A stretch of DNA of 25,568 nucleotides from Halioxenophilus sp964342265. GTDB taxonomy: Bacteria; Pseudomonadota; Gammaproteobacteria; Pseudomonadales; Cellvibrionaceae. The notes under the pieces were generated by a model, which was not told the DNA's origin, did not search any database, and worked only from the letters and a program-made list of their open reading frames with translations. The translations under genes and the position numbers were made by a program. The stretch spans positions 1 through 25,568 of the forward strand of contig CAYFFE010000052.1 of the NCBI GenBank assembly GCA_964342265.1, in the 5' to 3' direction. Position 1 is the first letter of the stretch; each line of letters opens with the position of its first letter. Positions 1 to 6,348 of the stretch are shown one piece after another.

Positions 1-2
1 CT

Positions 3-119
3 CGCGTGGCAACCGATCTTAAATTGGGCCAATACGGCGAGCAATATCTGCGCTTAATTAATAGTTACTACCCACGCGGCGAACCCTATCCCGGAGAAAT
101 TATTAAAATTATCCAGTAG
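3..119 (+). CDS. 3' end of an unidentified gene (partial)
   Basis: An open frame enters from the left edge and ends at the TAG at 117-119, giving 38 visible codons. The fragment is rich in Tyr, Gly and Pro (it contains YLRLINSYYPRGEPYPG) and ends in an Ile/Lys-rich tail. I do not recognise the family from this fragment. It lies 37 bp upstream of the SGNH hydrolase on the same strand, so the two could be co-transcribed. The only support is the open frame to the edge and the short spacing, so the call is moderate. Confidence 0.5.
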   Translation, partial: RVATDLKLGQYGEQYLRLINSYYPRGEPYPGEIIKIIQ

Positions 120-156
120 TATTGCGATTCAAAAAACACACAATGGCCCCATTAAA

Positions 157-804
157 ATGGATCAAATTTTAATTTACTCGGATAGCTTATCCTGGGGAAT
201 TATTCCAGACACTCGCCAAAGATTGCCGTTTAATAAACGCTGGCCCGGGGTATTTGAAAATACCCTACTCGAAAAAGAGTACCGCGTACGAGTTATCGAA
301 AACTGCCTAAACGGTCGCAGAACCGTGTGGAGTGATCCGTTTAAAGAGGGGCGCGATGGCTCCGAGGGGCTGGCTCAGGTCATCGAGATGCACTCGCCAC
401 TCAAGTTGGTTATTCTGCTGCTGGGCTCCAATGATTTTCAGTGCACGCACAACAACAACGCTTGGCTGTCGGCCCAAGGTATGGCGAAGTTAATTCAGAT
501 TATCCGCCAAGCGCCCATCGAGCCAGGCATGCCCATTCCCGAAATCATGGTGGTAGCACCGCCGCCTATCATCCAACCCAAAGGCGTTATTGCCCACAAA
601 TTTAACGGATCGGAAAATCGCTGTGTCGGCTTAGCACAAGAACTGGAAAAAGTTGCTCAACTCAACAGTGTTCATTTTTTTAATGCCGGCACGATAACCG
701 ATGCCAGCCTAGTTGACGGTATCCACTTAGACGAGAATCAACATCAATTATTGGGTGCGGCAATCGCGCAGGCGGTATCTGAGATCGCAATTTTTAGCCC
801 GTGA
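157..804 (+). CDS. SGNH/GDSL-family hydrolase, arylesterase/perhydrolase-like
   Basis: A 215-residue cytoplasmic protein with no signal peptide, expected to hydrolyse (or transfer acyl groups of) small carboxylic esters. The SGNH blocks are visible: block I around the nucleophile Ser10 (YSDSLSWG), block II Gly53, block III GSND at 90-93, and block V DGIH at 187-190 with the catalytic Asp/His pair. Length and layout resemble the short perhydrolase/arylesterase group typified by the Mycobacterium smegmatis acyltransferase AcT. The canonical Gly before Asp-Ser in block I is Ser8 here (SDS instead of GDS). The start at 157 lacks a good Shine-Dalgarno. The ATG at 143 is in another frame. The natural substrate cannot be told from the sequence. 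Confidence 0.88.
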   Translation: MDQILIYSDSLSWGIIPDTRQRLPFNKRWPGVFENTLLEKEYRVRVIENCLNGRRTVWSDPFKEGRDGSEGLAQVIEMHSPLKLVILLLGSNDFQCTHNNNAWLSAQGMAKLIQIIRQAPIEPGMPIPEIMVVAPPPIIQPKGVIAHKFNGSENRCVGLAQELEKVAQLNSVHFFNAGTITDASLVDGIHLDENQHQLLGAAIAQAVSEIAIFSP

Positions 805-1304
805 TGTATACCGGTAATTGGGTGCCTAGCCTGCAGTTCGTCGTCTTTAGCGGCCAATTTCCTCAATCGAATCAGCACGATCCAAGGTACTGCAATCTGA
901 TTCAACTGACCGATGATCCAATCACTCTGAACGTGCGTAAGCTTGAAAGACTTACAGTTAGTTTACGGTTAGGCTTTAGCCTATAGTTAATCTGTTTGAT
1001 CTATTTTGGATGGCATTGGCGCAAAATACGTACTTTAATCTGTTGTTAGGGGAAATCTGTGTTACCTAACACTTCAATGTTCGGCCAATTTATCGCTGAG
1101 CTAATATTTGTTAACTTATTTATTACAATTCAGTGTGTTGCAACTTATTGCAATTAACTTACCGTTTGGTAGCATTCATCCATTAAAAGGGCACGGGTTA
1201 CCAAACACGGCTTAAACCGTCAACTAAGTGTTCTAACAGGAAATTAGATACAAGCTTCAGGGATTTTACTTACACTGTTTAACGGTTACACAGAGACTCA
1301 CAGT
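805..1304. other. 500-bp spacer upstream of a TetR regulator
   Basis: No convincing gene is seen. The short open frame overlapping the SGNH stop (801-986) has no family resemblance. From about 980 on the sequence becomes AT-rich and carries the likely promoter region of the TetR gene, including the operator-like inverted repeats described separately at 1160-1206. Confidence 0.5.
1160..1206. promoter_or_regulatory. Operator-like inverted repeats upstream of TetR gene
   Basis: TACCGTTTGGTA at 1160-1171 is a TACC-N4-GGTA dyad. GTTTGGTA inside it (1164-1171) is matched in reverse complement by TACCAAAC at 1199-1206. Dyads of this size are common TetR-family operators. The site lies 99-145 bp before the TetR start at 1305, compatible with autoregulation. 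This is inference from symmetry and position only. Confidence 0.35.
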
Positions 1305-1934
1305 ATGGTTACCAGCACTCGTCCAGATACACGCACACACCTTGTTAATACCGCAACCGATTTATTTTTAGGCCGCAGCTACGGCAGTGTTAGCACCAGC
1401 AAAATCTGCGAAGCGGCCTCTGTTAACAAAGGCACCTTCTATCATTTTTTTCCTTCCAAAGCGTCTCTTTTGATCGCAGCAATGAATAATTACGCGGCAG
1501 ACTTCAAGCAGAAGTTTACCGAGGTCAATCAAAGAGATTTATCGCCCACGGAAAAGCTGGAAGCAGTTTTTGAAGTACCCGCCAATGTAAATCGCCAATG
1601 CAAAGAATCTGGCGGATCGGTAAATGGCTGCCTACTGGGCAACATCGCCCTAGAATTAAGCACAGTCGATAAAGAAATCCGAGAAGCTGCCAAAGAAAAC
1701 TTGCGCGTGGTGAGCGATGGGCTAAAGCCTATTATCGAGACCTACATTGCTGCGGAGCAGTTGGATCTGGATGCGGATTTTGCCGCCGACCACATTCTTT
1801 CGTTAATTCAAGGCAGCATGTTGTTGGCTAAAGTGCACAATAATCCCGACCATATTTTGGCCATGGCCAAAACTGCCCCAGTGGCATTGTGCGCACTGGC
1901 TACCGCCAAGCCATCAAGCAGCACAGTACAGTAA
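1305..1934 (+). CDS. TetR/AcrR-family transcriptional regulator
   Basis: A 209-residue one-component repressor. The N-terminal three-helix DNA-binding domain is clear: the helix-turn-helix lies at about residues 29-49, with the typical ending NKGTFYHFFPSKASLL. The C-terminal ligand domain carries SVNGCLLGNIALELS (residues 105-119), resembling the AcuR/NemR/YxaF-type C-terminal domain. Cys99 and Cys109 sit in the region where NemR-like regulators sense electrophiles, but a redox role here is speculation. No enzyme gene is divergently adjacent, so the regulated target is unclear; it may act on itself through the dyads upstream. It converges with a second, unrelated TetR gene at 2354-2974. Confidence 0.9.
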   Translation: MVTSTRPDTRTHLVNTATDLFLGRSYGSVSTSKICEAASVNKGTFYHFFPSKASLLIAAMNNYAADFKQKFTEVNQRDLSPTEKLEAVFEVPANVNRQCKESGGSVNGCLLGNIALELSTVDKEIREAAKENLRVVSDGLKPIIETYIAAEQLDLDADFAADHILSLIQGSMLLAKVHNNPDHILAMAKTAPVALCALATAKPSSSTVQ

Positions 1935-2033
1935 GCGCAAGCAACAAAATGCAGCCCGTGGCGATAGATTAAACTCGCTAACGTCGATAAATGGCTAAGC
2001 TCGGCCGAAAGGCTCAGTAGGTTCATAAAAGCA

Positions 2034-2113
2034 GCGGCTAATAACATCAGAGGCTGATAGCAACAGAAGGTGGTAACAGCAAAGGGTGGTAACAACAGAG
2101 GCCAATGACACAT
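2034..2113. repeat. Degenerate 16-bp tandem array
   Basis: Consecutive 16-bp units at 2034, 2050, 2066, 2082 and (weakly) 2098. Examples are GCGGCTAATAACATCA, GAGGCTGATAGCAACA, GAAGGTGGTAACAGCA and AAGGGTGGTAACAACA. The shared core is approximately RGGYTGRTARCARCA. Units diverge by substitution but keep exact 16-bp phase, which suggests old tandem duplication. Confidence 0.7.
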
Positions 2114-2189
2114 AGAGGGTGATTGACAGCAAAAGTTAGCCAGAGAAATTTGGCTTCGTTTTCATCACCCTTTTTTAAACGACGAACGG

Positions 2190-2280
2190 TTTCAGACAAT
2201 CTAATGGATGTTAGACAATCCAAAAAATTTTAGATAATCAATACATTTTAGATAATCAATACATTTTAGATAATCAATAA
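2190..2280. repeat. 18-19-bp tandem array, core TAGAYAATC
   Basis: Three nearly identical 18-bp units at 2227-2244, 2245-2262 and 2263-2280 (ATTTTAGATAATCAATAC; the last base of the third differs). They are preceded by two degenerate 19-bp-phased copies with cores CAGACAATCT (from 2193) and TAGACAATCC (from 2212). Copy similarity increases rightward, as expected for ongoing duplication at one end. No function is evident. Confidence 0.85.
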
Positions 2281-2353
2281 ATAGGCATTTAAACAATTAA
2301 CAGCGTTTAAGCGACCAACAGGGTTTTACTGCAGCAACGTACAAAAATCAGTT

Positions 2354-2974
2354 TTAATCCGCACTTACGGGCTCGGCTGTCGCCTGTGCCTTTACCTTCG
2401 CCAATGCCTTGTCCCAAGGCAGCCAAGCAAAACCATTAACAAGGCTTTGGGTCATGTCTTCTCGGGTTTGCTTCATAAACCCAATTACCCGCAAACCACT
2501 GATGGCCATTAATACGCTCACCGCACGCTGCTGAGCCAAATCCTCATCAAAATGTTTACGAAGTTGCCGAGCAAACATATCTTGAATAGTTTGCAACTGC
2601 TCACAAACGACCCCCGACAAACGTTCATTGCCCATGGAGTTCAGCTCTAGCTGGCTTTTCACCAAAAAACAGCTGCGGAAAGAGTCACTCATGGCATCAT
2701 TAACCATGCTGAGCAAAATAAAGCAGAAAGCTTCTAACTCATCGCTGTGCTCGGCAAAGGATTTTTCCAAGCGGGTCAGTGAGTTGTTGCCATAGTATCG
2801 TAATGCTTCTTCGTAGAGACCTTCTTTATTACCGAAAGCATTGTATAAACTGCCCGGTTGCAAGCCAGTCACACTAAAAACATCCTGCATAGAAGCCGAG
2901 TTGTAACCCTGACGCCAGAACAAATCTGTCGCAGATGCAACTACCTCGGCCCGCTCAAACTTCGCCTTGGCCAT
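2354..2974 (-). CDS. TetR/AcrR-family transcriptional regulator
   Basis: A 206-residue TetR-family repressor unrelated in its ligand domain to the one at 1305. The DNA-binding helix-turn-helix spans about residues 26-46 (NSASMQDVFSVTGLQPGSLY, then NAFGNKEGLYEEAL). The start at 2974 is supported by an AAGGGA Shine-Dalgarno about 9 nt upstream. The Shine-Dalgarno overlaps a perfect GGGAATTCCC palindrome. A 26-bp perfect inverted repeat lies 39 bp further upstream (3013-3038), a strong candidate for its own operator. No obvious target gene adjoins, because the next gene upstream is the response regulator at 3534 on the opposite strand. Confidence 0.9.
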   Translation of the reverse strand: MAKAKFERAEVVASATDLFWRQGYNSASMQDVFSVTGLQPGSLYNAFGNKEGLYEEALRYYGNNSLTRLEKSFAEHSDELEAFCFILLSMVNDAMSDSFRSCFLVKSQLELNSMGNERLSGVVCEQLQTIQDMFARQLRKHFDEDLAQQRAVSVLMAISGLRVIGFMKQTREDMTQSLVNGFAWLPWDKALAKVKAQATAEPVSAD

Positions 2975-2977
2975 GAT

Positions 2978-2987
2978 GGGAATTCCC
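2978..2987. promoter_or_regulatory. GGGAATTCCC palindrome overlapping the ribosome-binding site
   Basis: A perfect 10-bp palindrome immediately upstream of the TetR start at 2974, sharing bases with the AAGGGA Shine-Dalgarno. It could be a second operator half-site cluster or chance. Confidence 0.3.
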
Positions 2988-3012
2988 TTATTGTAATTTT
3001 AGTAACAATTTA

Positions 3013-3038
3013 TTAGGTGAAATGACTGTTTCACCTAA
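3013..3038. promoter_or_regulatory. Perfect 10+6+10 inverted repeat, probable TetR operator
   Basis: TTAGGTGAAA at 3013-3022 is repeated exactly in reverse complement as TTTCACCTAA at 3029-3038, with TGACTG between. The site is 39-64 nt upstream of the minus-strand TetR gene, where an autoregulatory operator is expected. Read on the plus strand it is followed by GTTTTT and could fold as an intrinsic terminator, but no plus-strand gene ends before it, so the operator reading is preferred. Confidence 0.55.
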
Positions 3039-3141
3039 GTTTTTGCTATATAAGGGAGAGATTCTATAAGACTTACGTGCAACTAGGCAAACTCTAATCA
3101 TCTCAGCACCTTCACATTTATTGTGATTTTTTATAGCGCCG

Positions 3142-3182
3142 GCACCGAATTGCCTATTTAGAAGTAGGTTAGCAGTCGGTGC
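3142..3182. other. Interrupted stem-loop of unknown role
   Basis: GCACCGA (3142-3148) pairs with TCGGTGC (3176-3182). Inside it CCTA (3153-3156) pairs with TAGG (3165-3168). The structure could be part of a leader or small RNA; there is no T-tract supporting a terminator. Confidence 0.3.
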
Positions 3183-3533
3183 TTTCACTTGTTGTAGCTT
3201 TTTATGGGCGTTCTTTTGTAGTCTGCATTAGAGTATAGGGCATATGCCGAACTCTGCGGTTCAATTTGCCTATCGCCTAACGCTTTGTTATTAGCGAGAA
3301 ACTATAATTTAAGTGCCATCACAAATGAATTAAACGCCATCCTGAGTACCAAACCACCTCTACCGCTCAATTTAGCGCTTTTTTATACAAGCCAAACAGA
3401 AACCTTCAGCCTACCCTAAAAATCTATTCACAAGATTTCGAATCCTCGCTCTAGCGTGTCTATACTTTCCTCCTAACGACCACACTTTTGCTCTACCAAC
3501 GAAAGAAAAAGACCACGACCAAAGAGACCACTA

Positions 3534-4685
3534 ATGCCTAATACTAAAAATCGTGTATTGGTCGTCGATGACTCCGCATCCGATTTGCAAGTTATTGTCG
3601 AAAACCTAAAACCCCACTTCAATCTTTCCATCGCCAAAAGTGGTCGCAAAGCTTTGGATATTGCCTCGAGCGAGAACCCGCCCGAAGTGATACTGCTGGA
3701 TGTTTCCATGCCAGAAATGGACGGGTACGAAACCTGCCAACAACTGAAGGCCAATCCCGAGACCAAAGACATCGACGTGATTTTTGTTAGCGCCAACGAC
3801 ACCACGGATGAAAAACTCAAAGGCTACGACGTGGGCGCTTGCGACTATTTGATTAAGCCTGTACAGCCGGAAGAGTTACTGCAAAAAGTTCGCATTACTG
3901 TCAACGCACGGCACCGACATCAGACCAAAAGCGAAGAAAGCCGCTCGGCCATGAGTGCGGCCATGAGTGCTATTCAGGAAGCCAGTGAGCAATCGATTAT
4001 TATTAATTTCTTGCGCCAAAGCTACAACACGGTAGATACCCTAGATTTAGCGGAGCTGATTGTCGAGACGGGTAAAAACTTTGGATTGTCCAGCATTGCG
4101 CAAATACGCATGAGCGAAGAAAACGTCAATGTATCCAGCGCCGGTGCCATGTCTTCGTTGGAAAAGGAGCTGCTGTATCGGCTGAAAGATGTGGGCCGAA
4201 TGGTGCAAAAAGGCAATCGGCTGATTTTAAACTTCGAAAATATTACTCAAATCGTTAAGGACATGCCAGCCGATGAAGAAAAAGCCGGACGCCTGCGCGA
4301 CCATCTGATGCTGGTATTAGAAAGCGCGTCTCATCAATACAAAACCCTGGTGTTATCGTCGGATATTCGCACGCTAATTAACGATTTTCGAGGCTCTCTG
4401 TATTCCATCGCCGATCTGCAAAAGCGCCAAAAACTCGAAAGCATTAATATTTTAGACAGTATGATGGAAGAAGTTAATGTGGAGTTTTTATCCTGTGGCC
4501 TCACAGAAAAGCAAGAAAACGCCATCCTCAATATCATCAGCCAAGCAGTGGAAGCAGGCTTAGCCAACTTTGAACGCGGCATGAAAATGGACGAAGAACT
4601 GCAACAACTCGCCGAGCGAATCGTCGAAAAGGTGAATTTATCAATCTCCAGCAAAGAAAAAATAGAGACCGTCGAACTCTTCTAA
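3534..4685 (+). CDS. Response regulator with N-terminal REC domain and uncharacterised output region
   Basis: A 383-residue two-component receiver protein. Residues 6-125 are a full REC domain: acidic pair Asp12-Asp13, phosphoacceptor Asp56 in LLDVSMPEMDGY, Ser86 at the switch Ser/Thr position and Lys108 in the KPV motif. No DNA-binding, GGDEF, EAL or kinase output motif is visible. After an Ala/Met/Ser-rich linker (about 135-150), residues 150-290 look like a GAF-like alpha/beta region and 290-383 is helical. No histidine kinase is encoded nearby, so it is an orphan in this window. A perfect 12-bp tandem duplication (3947-3970) lies in the linker. It ends 110 bp before hemN, which has its own promoter. 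Confidence 0.85.
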   Translation: MPNTKNRVLVVDDSASDLQVIVENLKPHFNLSIAKSGRKALDIASSENPPEVILLDVSMPEMDGYETCQQLKANPETKDIDVIFVSANDTTDEKLKGYDVGACDYLIKPVQPEELLQKVRITVNARHRHQTKSEESRSAMSAAMSAIQEASEQSIIINFLRQSYNTVDTLDLAELIVETGKNFGLSSIAQIRMSEENVNVSSAGAMSSLEKELLYRLKDVGRMVQKGNRLILNFENITQIVKDMPADEEKAGRLRDHLMLVLESASHQYKTLVLSSDIRTLINDFRGSLYSIADLQKRQKLESINILDSMMEEVNVEFLSCGLTEKQENAILNIISQAVEAGLANFERGMKMDEELQQLAERIVEKVNLSISSKEKIETVELF

Positions 4686-4722
4686 GGCCATATTTTTAGC
4701 CGATGTGTTGTTAAATTCCGGT

Positions 4723-4736
4723 TTGATACGGGTCAA
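4723..4736 (+). promoter_or_regulatory. Anr/FNR box upstream of hemN
   Basis: TTGAT-ACGG-GTCAA matches the consensus TTGAT-N4-ATCAA at 9 of 10 specified positions. It sits 60 bp before the hemN start. TAGAAT at 4758-4763 is correctly spaced to be the -10 element of a class II promoter with the box centred near -41.5 and a start site near 4771. Confidence 0.7.
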
Positions 4737-4757
4737 TTGCCCATCCAGCTCCCGGGC

Positions 4758-4763
4758 TAGAAT
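4758..4763 (+). promoter_or_regulatory. Predicted -10 element of the hemN promoter
   Basis: TAGAAT is placed about 22 bp downstream of the Anr/FNR box, the geometry of FNR-activated class II promoters. No separate -35 element is needed. Confidence 0.5.
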
Positions 4764-4795
4764 GCCGAGCAATAACGACCGACTCTGGATGGCTT

Positions 4796-6181
4796 ATGTC
4801 TTTCGCCAAAATACAATGGGATCAAAACCTGATCAATCGCTACGATCTGGCCGGCCCGCGCTACACCTCCTATCCCACTGCACCGCAATTTGTGGAAAAT
4901 TATCCTCAACGTGAAGTCGATGACGCAATTGCACGCAGCAATCATGCAGGGCGGCCATTGTCGCTGTATTTTCACATTCCGTTTTGCGACACCATCTGTT
5001 ATTACTGCGGCTGCAATAAAATTGTTACCGCCAATAAAAGTCGCGCCCGCCCCTATTTGGATGCGTTAAAACAGGAAATCGAACTGCGCGCCCAGCAAGT
5101 GGATTCGAACCGTCCCGTTCATCAACTGCACTGGGGTGGCGGTACGCCTACGTATATTAGCGACGCCGAAAAAATCGAATTGATGGCCGCGACGCGTGAG
5201 CATTTTAACTTACTCAACGACGACTCAGGCGAATACTCCATTGAAATTCATCCAGGAGGCCTGTCCACCGATACACTGGGTGTTTTACGAGAATTAGGAT
5301 TTAACCGTTTAAGCATGGGCGTACAAGATTTTAATCCCGCCGTGCAGCAAGCGGTTAATCGATTTAACACCTTCGACGAAGTTAAGGCCTTGTCGCAACG
5401 CGCTAAACTGGAAGGTTTTTTATCGCTCAGCATGGATTTAATTTACGGGCTACCCCATCAGACCGTCGAGAGTGTTCATACCACGCTGGAACAGATTATT
5501 GACTTAAACCCCGAGCGTTTGTCGCTATTTAATTACGCACACATGCCGCATTTATTTAAAAGCCAAAAACAAATTGACGCCAGCGCCCTGCCCGAGCCAC
5601 AAGAAAAGCTGGCCATTTTGGCCGATGCCATTGCCACCTTGCAAAATGCCGGTTACGTTTACATTGGTATGGATCATTTTGCCAAGCCGGAAGACCCCTT
5701 AGCCATTGCCCAGCAGGAGGGCCATTTGCAGCGTAATTTTCAGGGATACGCCACCCATGGCAACTGCGACCTTTTTGCCTTTGGCGTGTCGGCAATTAGC
5801 TCCATCGATAATATTTTTATCCAAAATTATAAAGATATAGAAAGCTATTCGGATGCTTTGGCGAAGGGTAGCGCGCCCACGTTTAAAGGTTTAACGCTGA
5901 CCGAAGACGACCAACTACGTCAAGCCGTTATCTGCCAATTAATTTGTCATTTTTGCTTGGATTTTTCGGTGTTTAACCACGCCTGGAATATTAATTTTGA
6001 GCAATATTTTCAAGCATCTTTATTGGAGCTAGAACCAATGATCGGCGATGGACTTATTCAACGAACCGAAACGGGTTTGCAGGTATCCAACGACGGCCGA
6101 TTGTTAATTCGTAGAATTTGCATGGCGTTTGATGCGTATTTACAAAACCCTCAACCCATCAAGTATTCAAAAATATTGTAA
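4796..6181 (+). CDS. hemN: Oxygen-independent coproporphyrinogen III oxidase (radical SAM)
   Basis: Converts coproporphyrinogen III to protoporphyrinogen IX without oxygen, using two S-adenosylmethionine per substrate; cytoplasmic haem biosynthesis. At 461 residues it is close to the E. coli enzyme. The radical SAM cluster motif is visible as Cys64-x3-Cys68-x2-Cys71, followed by Gly-Cys73 (CDTICYYCGCNK), the signature of true HemN rather than HemW. The SAM-binding glycine motif GGGTP is at about 114-118. The protein opens with the typical RYDLAGPRYTSYPTAP. The upstream Anr/FNR box predicts induction at low oxygen, in step with the cbb3 oxidase genes at the right end of the window. The Shine-Dalgarno is weak. 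A strong terminator follows at 6206-6239. Confidence 0.97.
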   Translation: MSFAKIQWDQNLINRYDLAGPRYTSYPTAPQFVENYPQREVDDAIARSNHAGRPLSLYFHIPFCDTICYYCGCNKIVTANKSRARPYLDALKQEIELRAQQVDSNRPVHQLHWGGGTPTYISDAEKIELMAATREHFNLLNDDSGEYSIEIHPGGLSTDTLGVLRELGFNRLSMGVQDFNPAVQQAVNRFNTFDEVKALSQRAKLEGFLSLSMDLIYGLPHQTVESVHTTLEQIIDLNPERLSLFNYAHMPHLFKSQKQIDASALPEPQEKLAILADAIATLQNAGYVYIGMDHFAKPEDPLAIAQQEGHLQRNFQGYATHGNCDLFAFGVSAISSIDNIFIQNYKDIESYSDALAKGSAPTFKGLTLTEDDQLRQAVICQLICHFCLDFSVFNHAWNINFEQYFQASLLELEPMIGDGLIQRTETGLQVSNDGRLLIRRICMAFDAYLQNPQPIKYSKIL

Positions 6182-6205
6182 AACACCTATTTTTGTTAGC
6201 TCATT

Positions 6206-6239
6206 AAAAAAGGCCTTTGAATCCTCAAAGGCCTTTTTT
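6206..6239. terminator. Bidirectional intrinsic terminator
   Basis: AAAAAAGGCCTTTGA (6206-6220), loop ATCC, TCAAAGGCCTTTTTT (6225-6239): a perfect 15-bp stem with A-tract and T-tract on either side. It serves convergent hemN (plus) and the redox fusion gene (minus). Confidence 0.93.
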
Positions 6240-6274
6240 AATAATGAAGATACGGTTTTCACTGTTGGTATTGC

Positions 6275-6313
6275 CGATATTGATAGACGGTATTAATAGA
6301 CGATATAGATAGC
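6275..6313. repeat. Degenerate 13-bp tandem array
   Basis: Three 13-bp units at 6275, 6288 and 6301: CGATATTGATAGA, CGGTATTAATAGA, CGATATAGATAGC. The array sits in the short spacer between the terminator and the 3' end of the redox fusion gene. Confidence 0.7.
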
Positions 6314-6348
6314 AGACTCTGAGAGTACTTCGCCAGAGCCTGCTAAAA

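Larger units (their letters stand above)
1935..2353. other. Spacer between convergent TetR genes, filled with degenerate repeats
   Basis: 419 bp between two convergent regulators. No credible gene is seen; the minus-strand frame at 1808-2113 runs through the end of the TetR gene and the repeats. The spacer is largely made of two tandem arrays (2034-2113 and 2190-2280). I saw no clear intrinsic terminator for either gene. Confidence 0.6.
2975..3533. other. 559-bp divergent spacer between TetR and response regulator
   Basis: It holds the operator-like palindrome at 3013-3038, an interrupted hairpin at 3142-3182 and the upstream region of the response regulator. The minus-strand open frame at 2988-3188 has no recognisable family and crosses these palindromes, so it was not accepted. 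I see nothing else definable. Confidence 0.5.

Noticed and set aside
801..986. 61-codon plus-strand frame overlapping the SGNH stop
   Set aside because: Needs a GTG at the overlap, has no recognisable family and no ribosome-binding site; probably chance.
1808..2113. 101-codon minus-strand frame
   Set aside because: Half lies antisense to the TetR gene and half runs through the degenerate 16-bp tandem array.
2227..2280. Regular repeats considered as a CRISPR array
   Set aside because: Units are directly adjacent without spacers and no cas genes are present.
3112..3126. TCACA-N5-TGTGA resembling a CRP site
   Set aside because: The half-sites are in the reverse order (CRP is TGTGA-N6-TCACA) and the spacer is 5 bp.
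2988..3188. 66-codon minus-strand frame upstream of the TetR gene
   Set aside because: Crosses the 26-bp operator-like palindrome and a hairpin; no protein-like features.
3270..3300. GCCTAAC/GTTATTA resembling integron attC core sites
   Set aside because: The second core does not fit GTTRRRY, there is no folded attC structure, and no integrase or cassette genes are present.
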